A stretch of 52,465 nucleotides of DNA, taken from contig CADCOC010000028.1 in the NCBI GenBank assembly GCA_902802945.1, positions 1 to 52,465 of the forward strand. The letters run 5' to 3'. Both the position numbers and the translations under genes were made by a program. Position 1 is the first letter of the stretch. The number at the start of each line of letters is the position of its first letter. The stretch comes from an uncultured bacterium (GTDB lineage Bacteria > Verrucomicrobiota > Kiritimatiellia > RFP12 > UBA1067). Below the pieces are notes generated by a model that did not search any database, was not told the DNA's origin, and saw only the letters and a list, made by a program, of their open reading frames with translations. Shown one piece after another: positions 17,497 to 25,014 of this stretch.

Positions 17497-18078
17497 ATGA
17501 CATTCTGGTTCTTCGTTCTTGGCGTGCCGCTATTCGGCTACGGGCTTTTCACGGTGCTTAAGCCACAACTGGCCACGCGCTTCCTGCTTGCGTTTCCGCG
17601 TAACCGCACGGCTGCGCAAGTGCTGTGCGCCGCCGCGTGGCTGTGGACGGCGTATGAGATCGACACCATCGGCATCGAGGTGTTCGACCGGATCGTGCGT
17701 CGGCTGTGGTTCTTCTCGTCCGACATTCCGGGAATGGTGTGGATCCTTGCGATCATCCTCACAGTCCTCACGTGCCTCTGGATGGAGAACCTCCTTTCGC
17801 TCCGAGCCCTCAGCGCGCTGTTGATGCTCTTCCCGGCGGAACTCTTCCCGGCTGTGCGCCTTTGCGACACGCCCTGGCGGCTCACGCTCGTCGTATTCGC
17901 ATACATCTGCGCGGTGACGGGCATGATTGGGATGTTCTATCCGTGGCACCTCCGCCGCCTGCTCACATGGCGCGCCGAGAAACCGTCGCGCGTCCTAGCC
18001 TTCGGCGCCACCTACCTCGCAATCGGCGCCCTCTTCCTAGTGCTAGGCACCCTCAGCGCCACCCACGCAATTTCCTAA
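17497..18078 (+). CDS. Membrane protein of unknown function
   Basis: I do not recognise this family. The 193 residues contain five or six hydrophobic segments, beginning MTFWFFVLGVPLFGYGLF and ending YLAIGALFLVLGTLSATH. The loops are short, and a charged loop (YEIDTIGIEVFDRIVRRL) follows the second segment. The start has a good ribosome binding site (AAAGAAAGG) and lies 27 bases after the symporter, so the two are probably co-transcribed. Its 3' end faces the hydrogenase gene with only 10 bases between stops. Confidence 0.65.
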   Translation: MTFWFFVLGVPLFGYGLFTVLKPQLATRFLLAFPRNRTAAQVLCAAAWLWTAYEIDTIGIEVFDRIVRRLWFFSSDIPGMVWILAIILTVLTCLWMENLLSLRALSALLMLFPAELFPAVRLCDTPWRLTLVVFAYICAVTGMIGMFYPWHLRRLLTWRAEKPSRVLAFGATYLAIGALFLVLGTLSATHAIS

Positions 18079-18088
18079 TCCGGCACTA

Positions 18089-19483
18089 TCAGGCAAGTGA
18101 ACAGGGGCCGTTCTGGCAGCCGCCCGGACACGCCATCACCTCGAGGAAGTTCACAGGCATCTTCCCGGCTGCGTACAGCTTCACCATCGCGCACGTCTTG
18201 CGGTCGATGCCGTTGATCTGCTTCGCGTCGAGCTTGAAGCCGGGGATCTTCGACGTCGCCTCCGTCAGCACGGCGTCCGTCACGCCGCAGCTCTTCGCGT
18301 AGTTGCGCGCCGTCGGGTTGGCGGGACGCTCCACCGGCCACGGCTCGCAGGCGATGACGTCGATCTTGCGTCCGGCGAGGATCGCGCCCAGCTCCTCGAA
18401 GGAGAGGACGTAGTCCACGTCCTTGCGACGCGCCTCGCTGCGCTTTGCGACGCACGGGCCGATGAACACGGTCTTCGCATTCGGATCCTTCGCCTTCACG
18501 ATCTCACGGGCGTACACCATCGGGCTGGGCGTGAGCGAAACGTGGTCGACGAGGTCGGGGAGGTGCTTGCCGACGAGGTTCACCCAGGCGGGGCAGCACG
18601 ACGTCGTCATGAACGTCTTCGGATCCTTCTCCATGCGCTCGATGAACTCGGCGGTCTCGTGCTCCGTCGTCTTCTCCGCGCCGAGGGCGACCTCCATCAC
18701 GTCGCCGAAGCCGGCCTTCGCGCACGCGGTGAGCAGCTGCTCGATCTTGCCGGGAAACTGCTTCTCGGCGGCGGGCGCGATCATGGCAACGAGCTTCTCG
18801 CCGCGCTTCATCGCCGCGAGAACGTCCACGAGCTGCGAGCGCTCCATCACCGCCGCGAACGGACACGCCGCAAAGCACTTGCCGCAGAAGATGCACTTCT
18901 CGAAGTCGATCTCCGCCACGCCGTACTCGTTCTTGCGGATCGCGCCCACGGGACAGGCCTCCTCGCACGGGACGGACGTCTTGACGATCGCGTGGTAGGG
19001 ACACGCGGTGATGCACTTGCCGCACTTGATGCAGAGCGACTGGTCGATCACGGACTGCCCGCCGACGATGGAGATCGCCTTCTTCGGGCAGTTGTACACG
19101 CACGGACGCGCGAAGCAGCCGCGGCAGTTCGGCGTCGAGACGACCTTCGCGTCCGGACAGCCGCTGCACGCCGGGCCGCACACGCTGAGCGGCGTCTTCG
19201 GCTTGGTGTCGTTCGTCCCGCCGCCCCACGCCTTCTCGGCATAGTAGGCGGCGAGCGACTTCGACTCGTCCGTCTCGTCCTCCACGGACACGCCCAAAAG
19301 CGCCATCAGCCTGTACTTGAAGATCGCGCGGTCGTGGTAGACGCAACAGCGCGACGCGACCGAGTTCTTCGGCCTCAGTTTGATCGGAATCTGGTCCAGC
19401 TCGTTCTCAAGCGTGCCGTCGTCGAACGCGCGCACGATGCGGATCATCAGCTCGCGGCGAATGAAAGTCGATCCGTTCAACAT
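18089..19483 (-). CDS. [FeFe] hydrogenase, group-B-like
   Basis: This is an iron-only hydrogenase catalytic protein of 464 residues. The ATG at 19483 lies one base from the stop of the upstream gene. The N-terminal region carries extra cysteines (CGPACSGCPDAK, CRGCFARPCVYNCPKKA). Two [4Fe-4S] ferredoxin motifs follow (CIKCGKCITACPYHA and CIFCGKCFAACPFAA). The H-cluster motifs are TSCCPAW (L1), GPCVAKRSE (L2) and EVMACPGGCQNGPC (L3). The Gly in place of Met in L2 and the C-terminal NGPC ending point to group B rather than the classical group A. It probably disposes of reducing equivalents as H2 with ferredoxin. The longer open frame to 19801 overlaps the upstream gene and is rejected. No maturases HydE/F/G are in the window. 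Confidence 0.9.
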   Translation of the reverse strand: MLNGSTFIRRELMIRIVRAFDDGTLENELDQIPIKLRPKNSVASRCCVYHDRAIFKYRLMALLGVSVEDETDESKSLAAYYAEKAWGGGTNDTKPKTPLSVCGPACSGCPDAKVVSTPNCRGCFARPCVYNCPKKAISIVGGQSVIDQSLCIKCGKCITACPYHAIVKTSVPCEEACPVGAIRKNEYGVAEIDFEKCIFCGKCFAACPFAAVMERSQLVDVLAAMKRGEKLVAMIAPAAEKQFPGKIEQLLTACAKAGFGDVMEVALGAEKTTEHETAEFIERMEKDPKTFMTTSCCPAWVNLVGKHLPDLVDHVSLTPSPMVYAREIVKAKDPNAKTVFIGPCVAKRSEARRKDVDYVLSFEELGAILAGRKIDVIACEPWPVERPANPTARNYAKSCGVTDAVLTEATSKIPGFKLDAKQINGIDRKTCAMVKLYAAGKMPVNFLEVMACPGGCQNGPCSLA

Positions 19484-19484
19484 G

Positions 19485-19748
19485 TCAGGCGGCCCCTCCG
19501 ACCAGCTCCTCGATGCGCGCGAGGACCTTCTCGTTCGTCGCCTGCGCCATGATCTCCTCGCCGTTGAAGCGCACGTACGGCGCGCCGCCGAGGTTCTCCT
19601 TCTCGCACAGCTCAAGGCACGTGCGCGCCTCGACCTCGACCTTGTCGCGGAACTCGGCGGGGATCTCGTCCTCGATCGACATGAGATTCGCCGCCCCCAG
19701 CAGATAGCAGGCGGTTCCGCAGCATATTTCAACCTTAATCTTGTCCAT
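19485..19748 (-). CDS. Thioredoxin-like [2Fe-2S] protein (NuoE/HydC-like), hydrogenase partner
   Basis: The 87 residues form a stand-alone thioredoxin-like ferredoxin domain. The cysteines are arranged as CCGTAC near the N-terminus and CLELC about 30 residues later, the NuoE C-terminal pattern. It ends one base before the hydrogenase start and is preceded by the good site AGGAGAAG, so the pair is an operon. It probably passes electrons to or from the hydrogenase. A second copy of the same idea lies next to the sensory hydrogenase at 40435-40692. Confidence 0.85.
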   Translation of the reverse strand: MDKIKVEICCGTACYLLGAANLMSIEDEIPAEFRDKVEVEARTCLELCEKENLGGAPYVRFNGEEIMAQATNEKVLARIEELVGGAA

Positions 19749-19780
19749 GGTCTTCTCCTAGTCTGTGACTGACGGCGAAT

Positions 19781-19791
19781 AGTATACCATA
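19781..19791 (-). promoter_or_regulatory. Promoter of the group-B-like hydrogenase operon
   Basis: The minus strand reads TATGGTATACT, followed by ATTCGCC, 33 bases upstream of the [2Fe-2S] protein start. It matches the repeated extended -10 of this genome. Confidence 0.7.
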
Positions 19792-19906
19792 ATCGCGCCA
19801 ATCGGTTCTACCTCCGACATGCGGTCAAGTAGCCGACCTGAGGACCCATGCCCGGAAGAAAGAATCGTCAAACCGTATACGAATGTGGATATGAAATCTG
19901 ACAACG

Positions 19907-20792
19907 CTATGACAATTCAGGTCGAAAGTCACGGACGATCTCGGGTAGCTTGAAGGCGCACCACTGCGGGAGAGTCAAGATGCCGTTTGTGAAGCCGACG
20001 TTGCCGTTCACCAACTTGACGCCCCAGCGGATGTCCTTGTACGTCTCTCGGTCAATCAAGGTGCGCAGGCTCTTGGAACGGTTGTTCTCGGCCTTGACCT
20101 CTATCGGAACGAGGCAGTCCGCAGACCTGGCGAAGAAATCCATTTCAAGGGTCGAGTTGTCCCGTTTGAAGTATGCGAGCGGCATATCGGCCTTGACCAT
20201 GGCTTCGCCGACGATGTGCTCAAAGAGGCCTCCTTTCCACGTGCCGAGGTCTCGTCGTATGCGCACGTCCTCCTGAACCTCCTTTTCAAGCATCGCAAGG
20301 AGCAGTCCCGAATCGCACATGTAGAGCTTGAATGCATCGTTGTCGAGATGCGCGCCGAGCGGCAGTGTAGCTCTTGACGCGCTTGACCTGGATGCCGAGG
20401 AGAGAGCCGCTGCAAATGACGTCAAAGCGTCCGTCCTGCGCGAAGAACTTCAATGATGTTGCGATCTCGGGAAACTCCTGCAGCTCGTCGAAGAACAGCA
20501 ACGTGTTGCCCGGCGTGAAACGCAGCCTCGGATCGATAATGGAAATGTTGCGGATCAGGCTGTCAACGGAGAAGCCGTCACGGACAATCTCCTTGAATTC
20601 CGGCCTTTCAACGAAATTGATTTCAATGAATTCCGAATACGCCGTTTCAGCGAAATGGCGAACAGCCTCCGTCTTTCCAACCTGCCGCGCACCCTTTAGG
20701 ATTAGTGGCAAACGGTCTTCACGCGCTCTCCAACTCTGAAGAAACGCATCAAACTTGCGGCGCAAGTATAAAATTGGTCTTTTAGGCTTCAT
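19907..20792 (-). pseudogene. Broken AAA+ ATPase of the DUF4143 family
   Basis: The 5' part (20792 to about 20375) encodes an intact ATPase start with Walker A (KGARQVGKTEAVRHF) and Walker B (NTLLFFDELQEFPE), and stops making sense after CSGSLLGIQVKRVKS. The 3' part (to 19907) is in another frame and encodes the family C-terminus: LPLGAHLDNDAFKLYMCD, then the nuclease-like TLEMDFFARSADCLVPIEVK. Complete relatives have roughly 150-200 residues between these blocks, including the rest of the ATPase and the start of DUF4143. An internal deletion with a frame change near 20375 has therefore removed them. The promoter and start remain intact. Confidence 0.85.
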
Positions 20793-20800
20793 GCGCGGAC

Positions 20801-20811
20801 ATTATATCATA
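20801..20811 (-). promoter_or_regulatory. Promoter of the broken ATPase, nearly leaderless
   Basis: The minus strand reads TATGATATAAT, then GTCCGCGC and the ATG at 20792. The gap of eight bases leaves at most a few bases of leader. Confidence 0.6.
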
Positions 20812-20842
20812 AATCCGCCCCACCAAGCAACCTTCTAACATA

Positions 20843-20923
20843 TTTTATGAGCGAACTATCAGGAATAACGGCATGTTTTATGAGCGAACTTTCCGTAGTG
20901 CCAACCATTTTTATGAGCGAAGT
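20843..20923. repeat. Triple 15-bp repeat spaced by exactly 33 bases
   Basis: TTTTATGAGCGAACT starts at 20843 and 20876, and a one-base variant starts at 20909. The interval is exactly 33 bases, 11 codons, so on the minus strand the motif FAHK recurs every 11 residues. The spacers differ. It lies upstream of the broken ATPase and downstream of the intact one. Confidence 0.8.
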
Positions 20924-20980
20924 TCTCAGTATTCATTTCGCCGTTTCCCACTGGCGCAGGGATTGTCGTCAGGCGCGCTA

Positions 20981-21032
20981 CCGCTTCGCCGCCGCGACAC
21001 GCTTCACGATCTCGGCAATGGCTTTCCACTGT
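20981..21032 (-). repeat. Dispersed gene-tail remnant, copy 1
   Basis: About 52 bases are nearly identical to 23383-23436. On the minus strand both encode W-K-A-(I/V)-A-E-I-V-K-(R/H)-V-A-A-A-K-R and a stop codon. This suggests the 3' ends of two lost paralogous genes, or a mobile gene-tail fragment. The family is not recognised. Confidence 0.75.
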
Positions 21033-21106
21033 ACATCTTTCCTGGAACGGGGACATGAAGTTTTTACACCAAAACTCCAATTTCCACTCATATTCTCAAC
21101 TGGGAC

Positions 21107-21128
21107 TTTTATCCCGAACGGGATAAAA
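21107..21128 (-). terminator. Perfect hairpin downstream of the DUF4143 ATPase gene
   Basis: The arms TTTTATCCCG and CGGGATAAAA pair perfectly around two bases. This lies 117 bases past the end of the ATPase gene on its strand. The A/T ends on both sides would suit a bidirectional terminator. A partial copy (TTATCCCCTTCGGGACAA) lies 30 bases away. Confidence 0.45.
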
Positions 21129-21244
21129 GGGGTAAGGGCCTGGCAGATTTGAAGCAGATTGTCCCGAAGGGGATAAGGCCAAACTGTCTTGGCGCTTTTC
21201 ATCTCGCCGGCAGTCTGCCCGGCCGAAGACATGCGCCACCATGC

Positions 21245-22444
21245 CTACTCTGTAAGCAGAAAATCTGGCAAATAGCGATGTCTGATGCCTCCATTGGAAA
21301 AGTCAAATCGATCCATCGAAAGCACAATCTTCGCATACTGGTCTGGAACCGTCCGCAGCGCCGAGAATTCCCGTTCACGCGTTTCCTCCGTCGGCATGAG
21401 ATACGCCACCTGTAGGTAGAGTCTGTCCCCATCCCTCTCGCAAACGAAATCGACTTCCTTCTCCTTGACCCTCCCGATTGTCACCTTGTAGCCCCGGCGC
21501 GACATCTCCGCAAAGACGACAGTCTCGAGAAGCTGATCCACGTCTCTTGCGGGCGATGCCGCCACATTGGCATTTCTCATTCCCGTATCGACGACATAGT
21601 ATTTTTCGTCCACGCTCAAGATACGCTTGCCGATCAGGTCCTCCCGTTCGACCTTTCGAAGCAGAAACGCCTCCTCGCATGCCTTGAGATAGTTCAAGAC
21701 GGTTGACGGCGCCGTCACGCAATGCTCGTTCTTCAGGAAATCCACAATCCTCTTGGCCGAAAACACATGCCCCGTCTCTGTCATGACAAAGCGGACAATC
21801 CGCTCCAGCAGATCAACATCCCGAATGGCCTTTCTCCTAACAACATCCTTCAGCAAGATGGCGCAATACACATCGCGCAGATAGCGCATCGAAGGCTCCG
21901 CACGATAACCGAGTTCCGACAGGAACGGCATGCCGCCGAATTTCAGATATTGCCTAAACGCCTCCTCGGAACTGGATGAATTCGATGCCTCAAGAAATTC
22001 GCCATATGAAAATGGGGTAAGCGAGAATTCCACATACCTGCCAGTCAGATAAGTGGCCAATTCCCCTGAAAGCATCTTGGAATTCGAGCCGGTTATGTAC
22101 ACGTCGGCATTCTTGCGCTTTCTTATGGAGTTGACCGTCTTTTCCCATCCTTCGACATCATGGACTTCATCAAGGAAAATATATGTCTTGCGATCCGGAT
22201 TCTTGTCCAGAATCGATGTCAGTTCATCAAACAGCACTCCCGCCTTGAGGTACTTTGCATTCGTCTCGTCATCCAAATCAAGATAAAAGACAGGTGCCGC
22301 CTTGTCAAGTTCAGTTACAATCAAATCCCTTATCTGGGACATGAGTACAGATTTTCCGCAACGTCGCACGCCAGTGATGACTTTCACGACATCTGTACCG
22401 ATAAAAGGCCGAACTTCCTCTATCGTTTTTTTGCGAATTACCAT
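21245..22444 (-). CDS. AAA+ ATPase with DUF4143 C-terminal domain
   Basis: This intact 399-residue member of the ATPase/DUF4143 group has Walker A (ITGVRRCGKSVLMSQI), Walker B (TYIFLDEVHDVEGWE) and sensor ITGSNSKMLSGELATYLTGR. The DUF4143 part ends in a degenerate restriction-nuclease-like core (EKEVDFVCERDGDRLYLQVA). These proteins are abundant in gut anaerobes and are thought to be mobile or defence-related, but no function is established. The ATG at 22444 follows GAGGAGATAGG, and a TTTTGGTATAAT promoter lies 25 bases further. It is a working relative of the broken copy at 19907-20792 and the remnant at 29403. Confidence 0.88.
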   Translation of the reverse strand: MVIRKKTIEEVRPFIGTDVVKVITGVRRCGKSVLMSQIRDLIVTELDKAAPVFYLDLDDETNAKYLKAGVLFDELTSILDKNPDRKTYIFLDEVHDVEGWEKTVNSIRKRKNADVYITGSNSKMLSGELATYLTGRYVEFSLTPFSYGEFLEASNSSSSEEAFRQYLKFGGMPFLSELGYRAEPSMRYLRDVYCAILLKDVVRRKAIRDVDLLERIVRFVMTETGHVFSAKRIVDFLKNEHCVTAPSTVLNYLKACEEAFLLRKVEREDLIGKRILSVDEKYYVVDTGMRNANVAASPARDVDQLLETVVFAEMSRRGYKVTIGRVKEKEVDFVCERDGDRLYLQVAYLMPTEETREREFSALRTVPDQYAKIVLSMDRFDFSNGGIRHRYLPDFLLTE

Positions 22445-22468
22445 TTGACCTATCTCCTCGTGGCCGAC

Positions 22469-22480
22469 ATTATACCAAAA
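22469..22480 (-). promoter_or_regulatory. Promoter of the intact DUF4143 ATPase
   Basis: The minus strand reads TTTTGGTATAAT, followed by GTCGGCC and a GAGGAGA ribosome binding site. It is embedded beside a small palindromic stretch (GTTATAAC). Confidence 0.7.
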
Positions 22481-22621
22481 GTTATAACTCTATGGCAATG
22501 GACTTATGACGATTCTGAGAGTTACAACTCTTTGATTTTGAAACGCAAAGTCTCCTCTCTCTATGTCCATGCGTGCATCTTTCCGTTGCATGCAACATAG
22601 CTTTATACTTGCCGGCGAGCA

Positions 22622-22732
22622 TCATACCAAAAATCAGGTCTGCGGACGGGACGATTTGATAAAATCAAGACAGGCTTTCACCAAACCTCTCGCCCGCAGG
22701 CCCGTCCGGGCTCTCTCGTCCGAGTGTTCCAG
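22622..22732 (-). repeat. Dispersed repeat, diverged copy A
   Basis: This aligns with 29143-29255. Shared blocks are TACCAAAAATCAG, a TTGATAA(A/T)ATCA palindrome, CTTTCACCAAACC, CGCCCGCAGG and CCGGGCTCTCTC. On the minus strand the last part would encode REPGRACGREVW, and the other copy encodes REPGQTCGR. The repeat includes promoter-like GGTAT at one end. Confidence 0.7.
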
Positions 22733-22883
22733 GTTCTACTCTTGTAGCAGAATTTATGCGAATAATGCGTCAAGTGTGACTTCGCAGTTGATTTCGTTGC
22801 GGCACATTCCCGGTTCCGTGCCGTTTGCCGACACGAGCAGGGGTGTGGATTGACTTCTACGTGCGCGTGACCGCAACGGCAGC

Positions 22884-22908
22884 GGGAGGGTCGCGCTCCC
22901 GCGCGACC
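22884..22908 (+). repeat. Intergenic hairpin element with compensatory stem changes
   Basis: GGGAG is followed by GGTCGCG-CTCCCG-CGCGACC. Compared with the GGCCGCG/CGCGGCC element at 52216, the C-to-T change in one arm is matched by G-to-A in the other, so the stem is kept. Confidence 0.7.
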
Positions 22909-22949
22909 GAGACGGCCCCCCGCCACTTGGAGCAACGCTCAACGCCGCA

Positions 22950-23267
22950 TTACCAGCCTGTTCTGGTGGCCGTTCCTGCCGGCGCGCCATTCGGGCCGTA
23001 GTAGTAGGTCGTGTTGCCCATTGTCGTAGACCGCCCCGCCGACGTACCGTTCGCGTTGTAGTGGTAGGTCGTGTTACCCATCGTCGTGGCTCTTCCCGCC
23101 GCCGTACCGTTCGCGTTGTTGAAGTAGGTCGTGTTGCCCATCCTGTTGGCAGTTCCCCAAGAGGTACCATTCGCACCCCGGTATTGCGTCCATTGCGCCT
23201 CCGCCATGTTCGCACAGGCGGCAAGGGCAACAGTCACCATGATTCGGATTGTCGTTGTTTGTTTCAT
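22950..23267 (-). CDS. Small secreted tandem-repeat protein
   Basis: The 105 residues start with a signal peptide (MVTVALAACANMAEAQ core). Three tandem units of about 18 residues follow, built as G-R-(A/S)-T-T-M-G-N-T-T-Y-x-x-x-A/P-N-G-(T/A). The Asn/Gly/Thr/Tyr-rich pattern resembles short YD- or RHS-like surface repeats. I do not know its function. The ATG follows AAGAGGAAA, and a promoter lies about 52 bases upstream. A decayed paralogue lies at 24775-25006. The gene stands between the DUF4143 ATPase and a Sel1 protein in the accessory region. Confidence 0.75.
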   Translation of the reverse strand: MKQTTTIRIMVTVALAACANMAEAQWTQYRGANGTSWGTANRMGNTTYFNNANGTAAGRATTMGNTTYHYNANGTSAGRSTTMGNTTYYYGPNGAPAGTATRTGW

Positions 23268-23318
23268 TTCGATTTCCTCTTTAGGTTATTGGCTCTCTTG
23301 AGATTCTCCCGTGGCAAA

Positions 23319-23330
23319 AGTATATCAAAT
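23319..23330 (-). promoter_or_regulatory. Promoter of the tandem-repeat protein
   Basis: The minus strand reads TTTGATATACT, 52 bases upstream of the ATG at 23267, matching the extended -10 of this genome. Confidence 0.6.
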
Positions 23331-23382
23331 CTGCCGAACTTTCGGCAGAGGGCGGATAACAATGTACAAAAATGCAACTACT

Positions 23383-23436
23383 ACCGCTTCGCCGCCGCGA
23401 CGTGCTTCACGATCTCGGCCACGGCCTTCCACTTCT
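23383..23436 (-). repeat. Dispersed gene-tail remnant, copy 2
   Basis: This is nearly identical to 20981-21032 and encodes KKWKAVAEIVKHVAAAKR and a stop on the minus strand. It is not joined to any intact upstream frame. A short remnant (ARKVLTEAGLTK and stop) of another lost gene lies at 24660-24705. Confidence 0.7.
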
Positions 23437-23504
23437 TCCGAACAACGGGCCATTTCACGAGAATCGGCCCACTACTTGTTCATCGCAACAAAATCTTACA
23501 TGGC

Positions 23505-24572
23505 TTACTTTTGCACCTTCTCCAACATCTCGGCGGCTCGCTCGTGTCCCAACGATACCGCCCGCTTGAACCATTTCGCCGCTTCGGCAACGTTCTTTTT
23601 CACTCCTGTTCCTTCCAAGTAACAGGCCCCGAGATTGAACATTGCCCCCGGATGTCTCTTCTCGGCGGCCTTGCGATACCATTCCACGGCTTTCGCGGCA
23701 TCTGGCTTTCCGGTATATCCGTACTCATGTACAACACCCATGAAGAACTGCGCGGAAGCGTTGCCCTTCTCAGCTTCCTTGCAGTATTCATCAGAAAGTG
23801 ACTGCAGTTTCTCCGTTGCGGGATCCCACCCTAATTCATGGCTTCGTCTCCACAAATCAAAAGCCCGCCAATCGTCTTTCACGACACCATGGCCATGCTC
23901 GTAAGCCGTTCCAAGCCAGAGCATGGCTCGATATTCTCCCTGAGCCACGGCTTTCCGCAGCCATTCCACGGCCTTCGCATGATCTTGGGCTACAGACTTG
24001 CCAAGCATATACGCAAACCCCAATTGAGCCTGGGATGGAGCATGGTCCACCAGCGCTTGACTCTCTATTAAACTGACGTGATTCCCTTTAAGGCCTTTCC
24101 TGTGAAGTTCCATGCATTTATTGAATCTGTCTGCAGCCTCTTTATCGCCTGCTTCCGCCTTGTCGCGAAGCTCTACAAACAATTGATCATAAGCATCTTG
24201 GTGATATAGTTCAATATATAAGGCAGCACTCTCGTCACCATAATGAAAAGCCTTTTGCAACCAAAGCAATCCCTTATCAAGATCCTTTTTCACGTTTTCC
24301 CCGGAGGCAAGCAAAGCACCGTACTGCCGCATGGCCTCAGTATCACCCGCTTCCGCGCGGGCGACAATTCCCGTACTCGAAACAATCCAAGCGGGCGGCG
24401 CACCTTTTGCATCTGCCACGCCCCTCTTGCTCGCGTCAGATGCCCGCACGGCATCTGACGCCGACTTGTCCTTACCCGCGATTGCCGCTTGCAATTCTTT
24501 CTGCGTCAACGTAACTACCGCTGCAAAAGCAGCAACGGCAACTGCCAATCCTGAGAAGTGTAACTGTTTCAT
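23505..24572 (-). CDS. Exported Sel1-like (TPR) repeat protein
   Basis: The N-terminus is an uncleaved or cleaved export signal (MKQLHFSGLAVAVAAFAAVV). A linker follows, and then about six Sel1-like repeats, for example AQLGFAYMLGKSVAQDHAKA and AMFNLGACYLEGTGVKKNVA. Sel1 repeats form protein-binding solenoids, and in secreted proteins they often mediate host or envelope interactions. The linker carries the encoded palindrome at 24433-24461 (ASDAVRASDA). It has 355 residues and a good start (GAAAGGGAAACAAGG before the ATG). A second Sel1 protein lies at 28421. Its partners are unknown. Confidence 0.8.
   Translation of the reverse strand: MKQLHFSGLAVAVAAFAAVVTLTQKELQAAIAGKDKSASDAVRASDASKRGVADAKGAPPAWIVSSTGIVARAEAGDTEAMRQYGALLASGENVKKDLDKGLLWLQKAFHYGDESAALYIELYHQDAYDQLFVELRDKAEAGDKEAADRFNKCMELHRKGLKGNHVSLIESQALVDHAPSQAQLGFAYMLGKSVAQDHAKAVEWLRKAVAQGEYRAMLWLGTAYEHGHGVVKDDWRAFDLWRRSHELGWDPATEKLQSLSDEYCKEAEKGNASAQFFMGVVHEYGYTGKPDAAKAVEWYRKAAEKRHPGAMFNLGACYLEGTGVKKNVAEAAKWFKRAVSLGHERAAEMLEKVQK
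24433..24461. repeat. Perfect 12-bp-arm palindrome inside the Sel1 CDS
   Basis: The arms GCGTCAGATGCC and GGCATCTGACGC pair perfectly around a five-base loop (CGCAC). It keeps the reading frame and encodes ASDAVRASDA in the low-complexity linker after the signal sequence. The arm sequence differs from the GGCCGCG family. Confidence 0.85.
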
Positions 24573-24774
24573 CCTTGTTTCCCTTTCTGCATGTTTCTCG
24601 TTCTTCAGCGCGAAATCTTACACAACTATACGATGCCGTCAGTCAAATCTGACAGACATCACTTCGTCAACCCCGCCTCCGTCAGCACCTTGCGCGCCAT
24701 CTTACTTTGACCTTACAGACACCGTCCTTTTTCCGCCAGTCCATTTCGACAATCAATCCACGTCATCCAAAGGA
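24573..24774. other. Gene-free stretch upstream of the Sel1 gene
   Basis: No gene or clear promoter is visible. A small palindrome (AAATCTGACAG near 24650) and a minus-strand gene-tail remnant encoding ARKVLTEAGLTK and a stop (24660-24705) are present. Confidence 0.4.
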
Positions 24775-25006
24775 AACAATCTTCCCATCGTAGTGGCTCT
24801 CCCAAACGACACCCAATTCGCGTTAAAAAAACATGTCATGTTGCCCATTCTGGCGGCCATTCTGTCAACGGGCTCTCGGTGTTATTGAGATAGACCTTTC
24901 TGTTCAGTCACAGGCACGGGACCGTTCGGCATCTAGGCTATGATTGGTACAGCGTATACTGCGCTTCCGCCGTGTTTTCAATAGCGACAAAGGCAACAAC
25001 CACCAT
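24775..25006 (-). pseudogene. Decayed paralogue of the tandem-repeat protein
   Basis: The minus strand starts at the ATG at 25006 as MVVVAFVAIENTAEAQYT, which matches MVTVALAACANMAEAQWT of the gene at 22950-23267. It then stops. In another frame it continues as MGNMTCFFNANWVSFGRATT, which matches MGNTTYFNNANGTAAGRATT. At least one frameshift and a stop break it, and only one repeat unit is left. The copy abuts the 3' end of the gene at 25015-27303. Confidence 0.85.
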
Positions 25007-25014
25007 GACTTGGA

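Larger units (their letters stand above)
20812..21244. other. Gene-free stretch with repeats, a hairpin and gene-tail remnants
   Basis: This stretch holds no intact gene. It contains three 33-base-spaced copies of TTTTATGAGCGAACT (20843-20923). It also contains a gene-tail remnant encoding WKAIAEIVKRVAAAKR and a stop on the minus strand (20981-21032), shared with 23383-23436. A perfect 10-bp-arm hairpin lies at 21107-21128. The minus-strand frame that links them (20978-21232) has no recognisable function. Confidence 0.6.
22481..22949. other. Gene-free stretch with dispersed repeat and hairpin element
   Basis: No gene is recognised. The stretch contains copy A of a dispersed repeat (22622-22732) and a hairpin element (22884-22908). 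It lies between the 5' end of the ATPase gene and the 3' end of the repeat-protein gene. Confidence 0.5.

Noticed and set aside
19484..19801. N-terminal extension of the hydrogenase
   Set aside because: It overlaps the [2Fe-2S] protein gene in another frame and has no domain.
20843..20923. Possible CRISPR array
   Set aside because: There are only three 15-base words with short spacers, no cas genes and no longer repeat unit.
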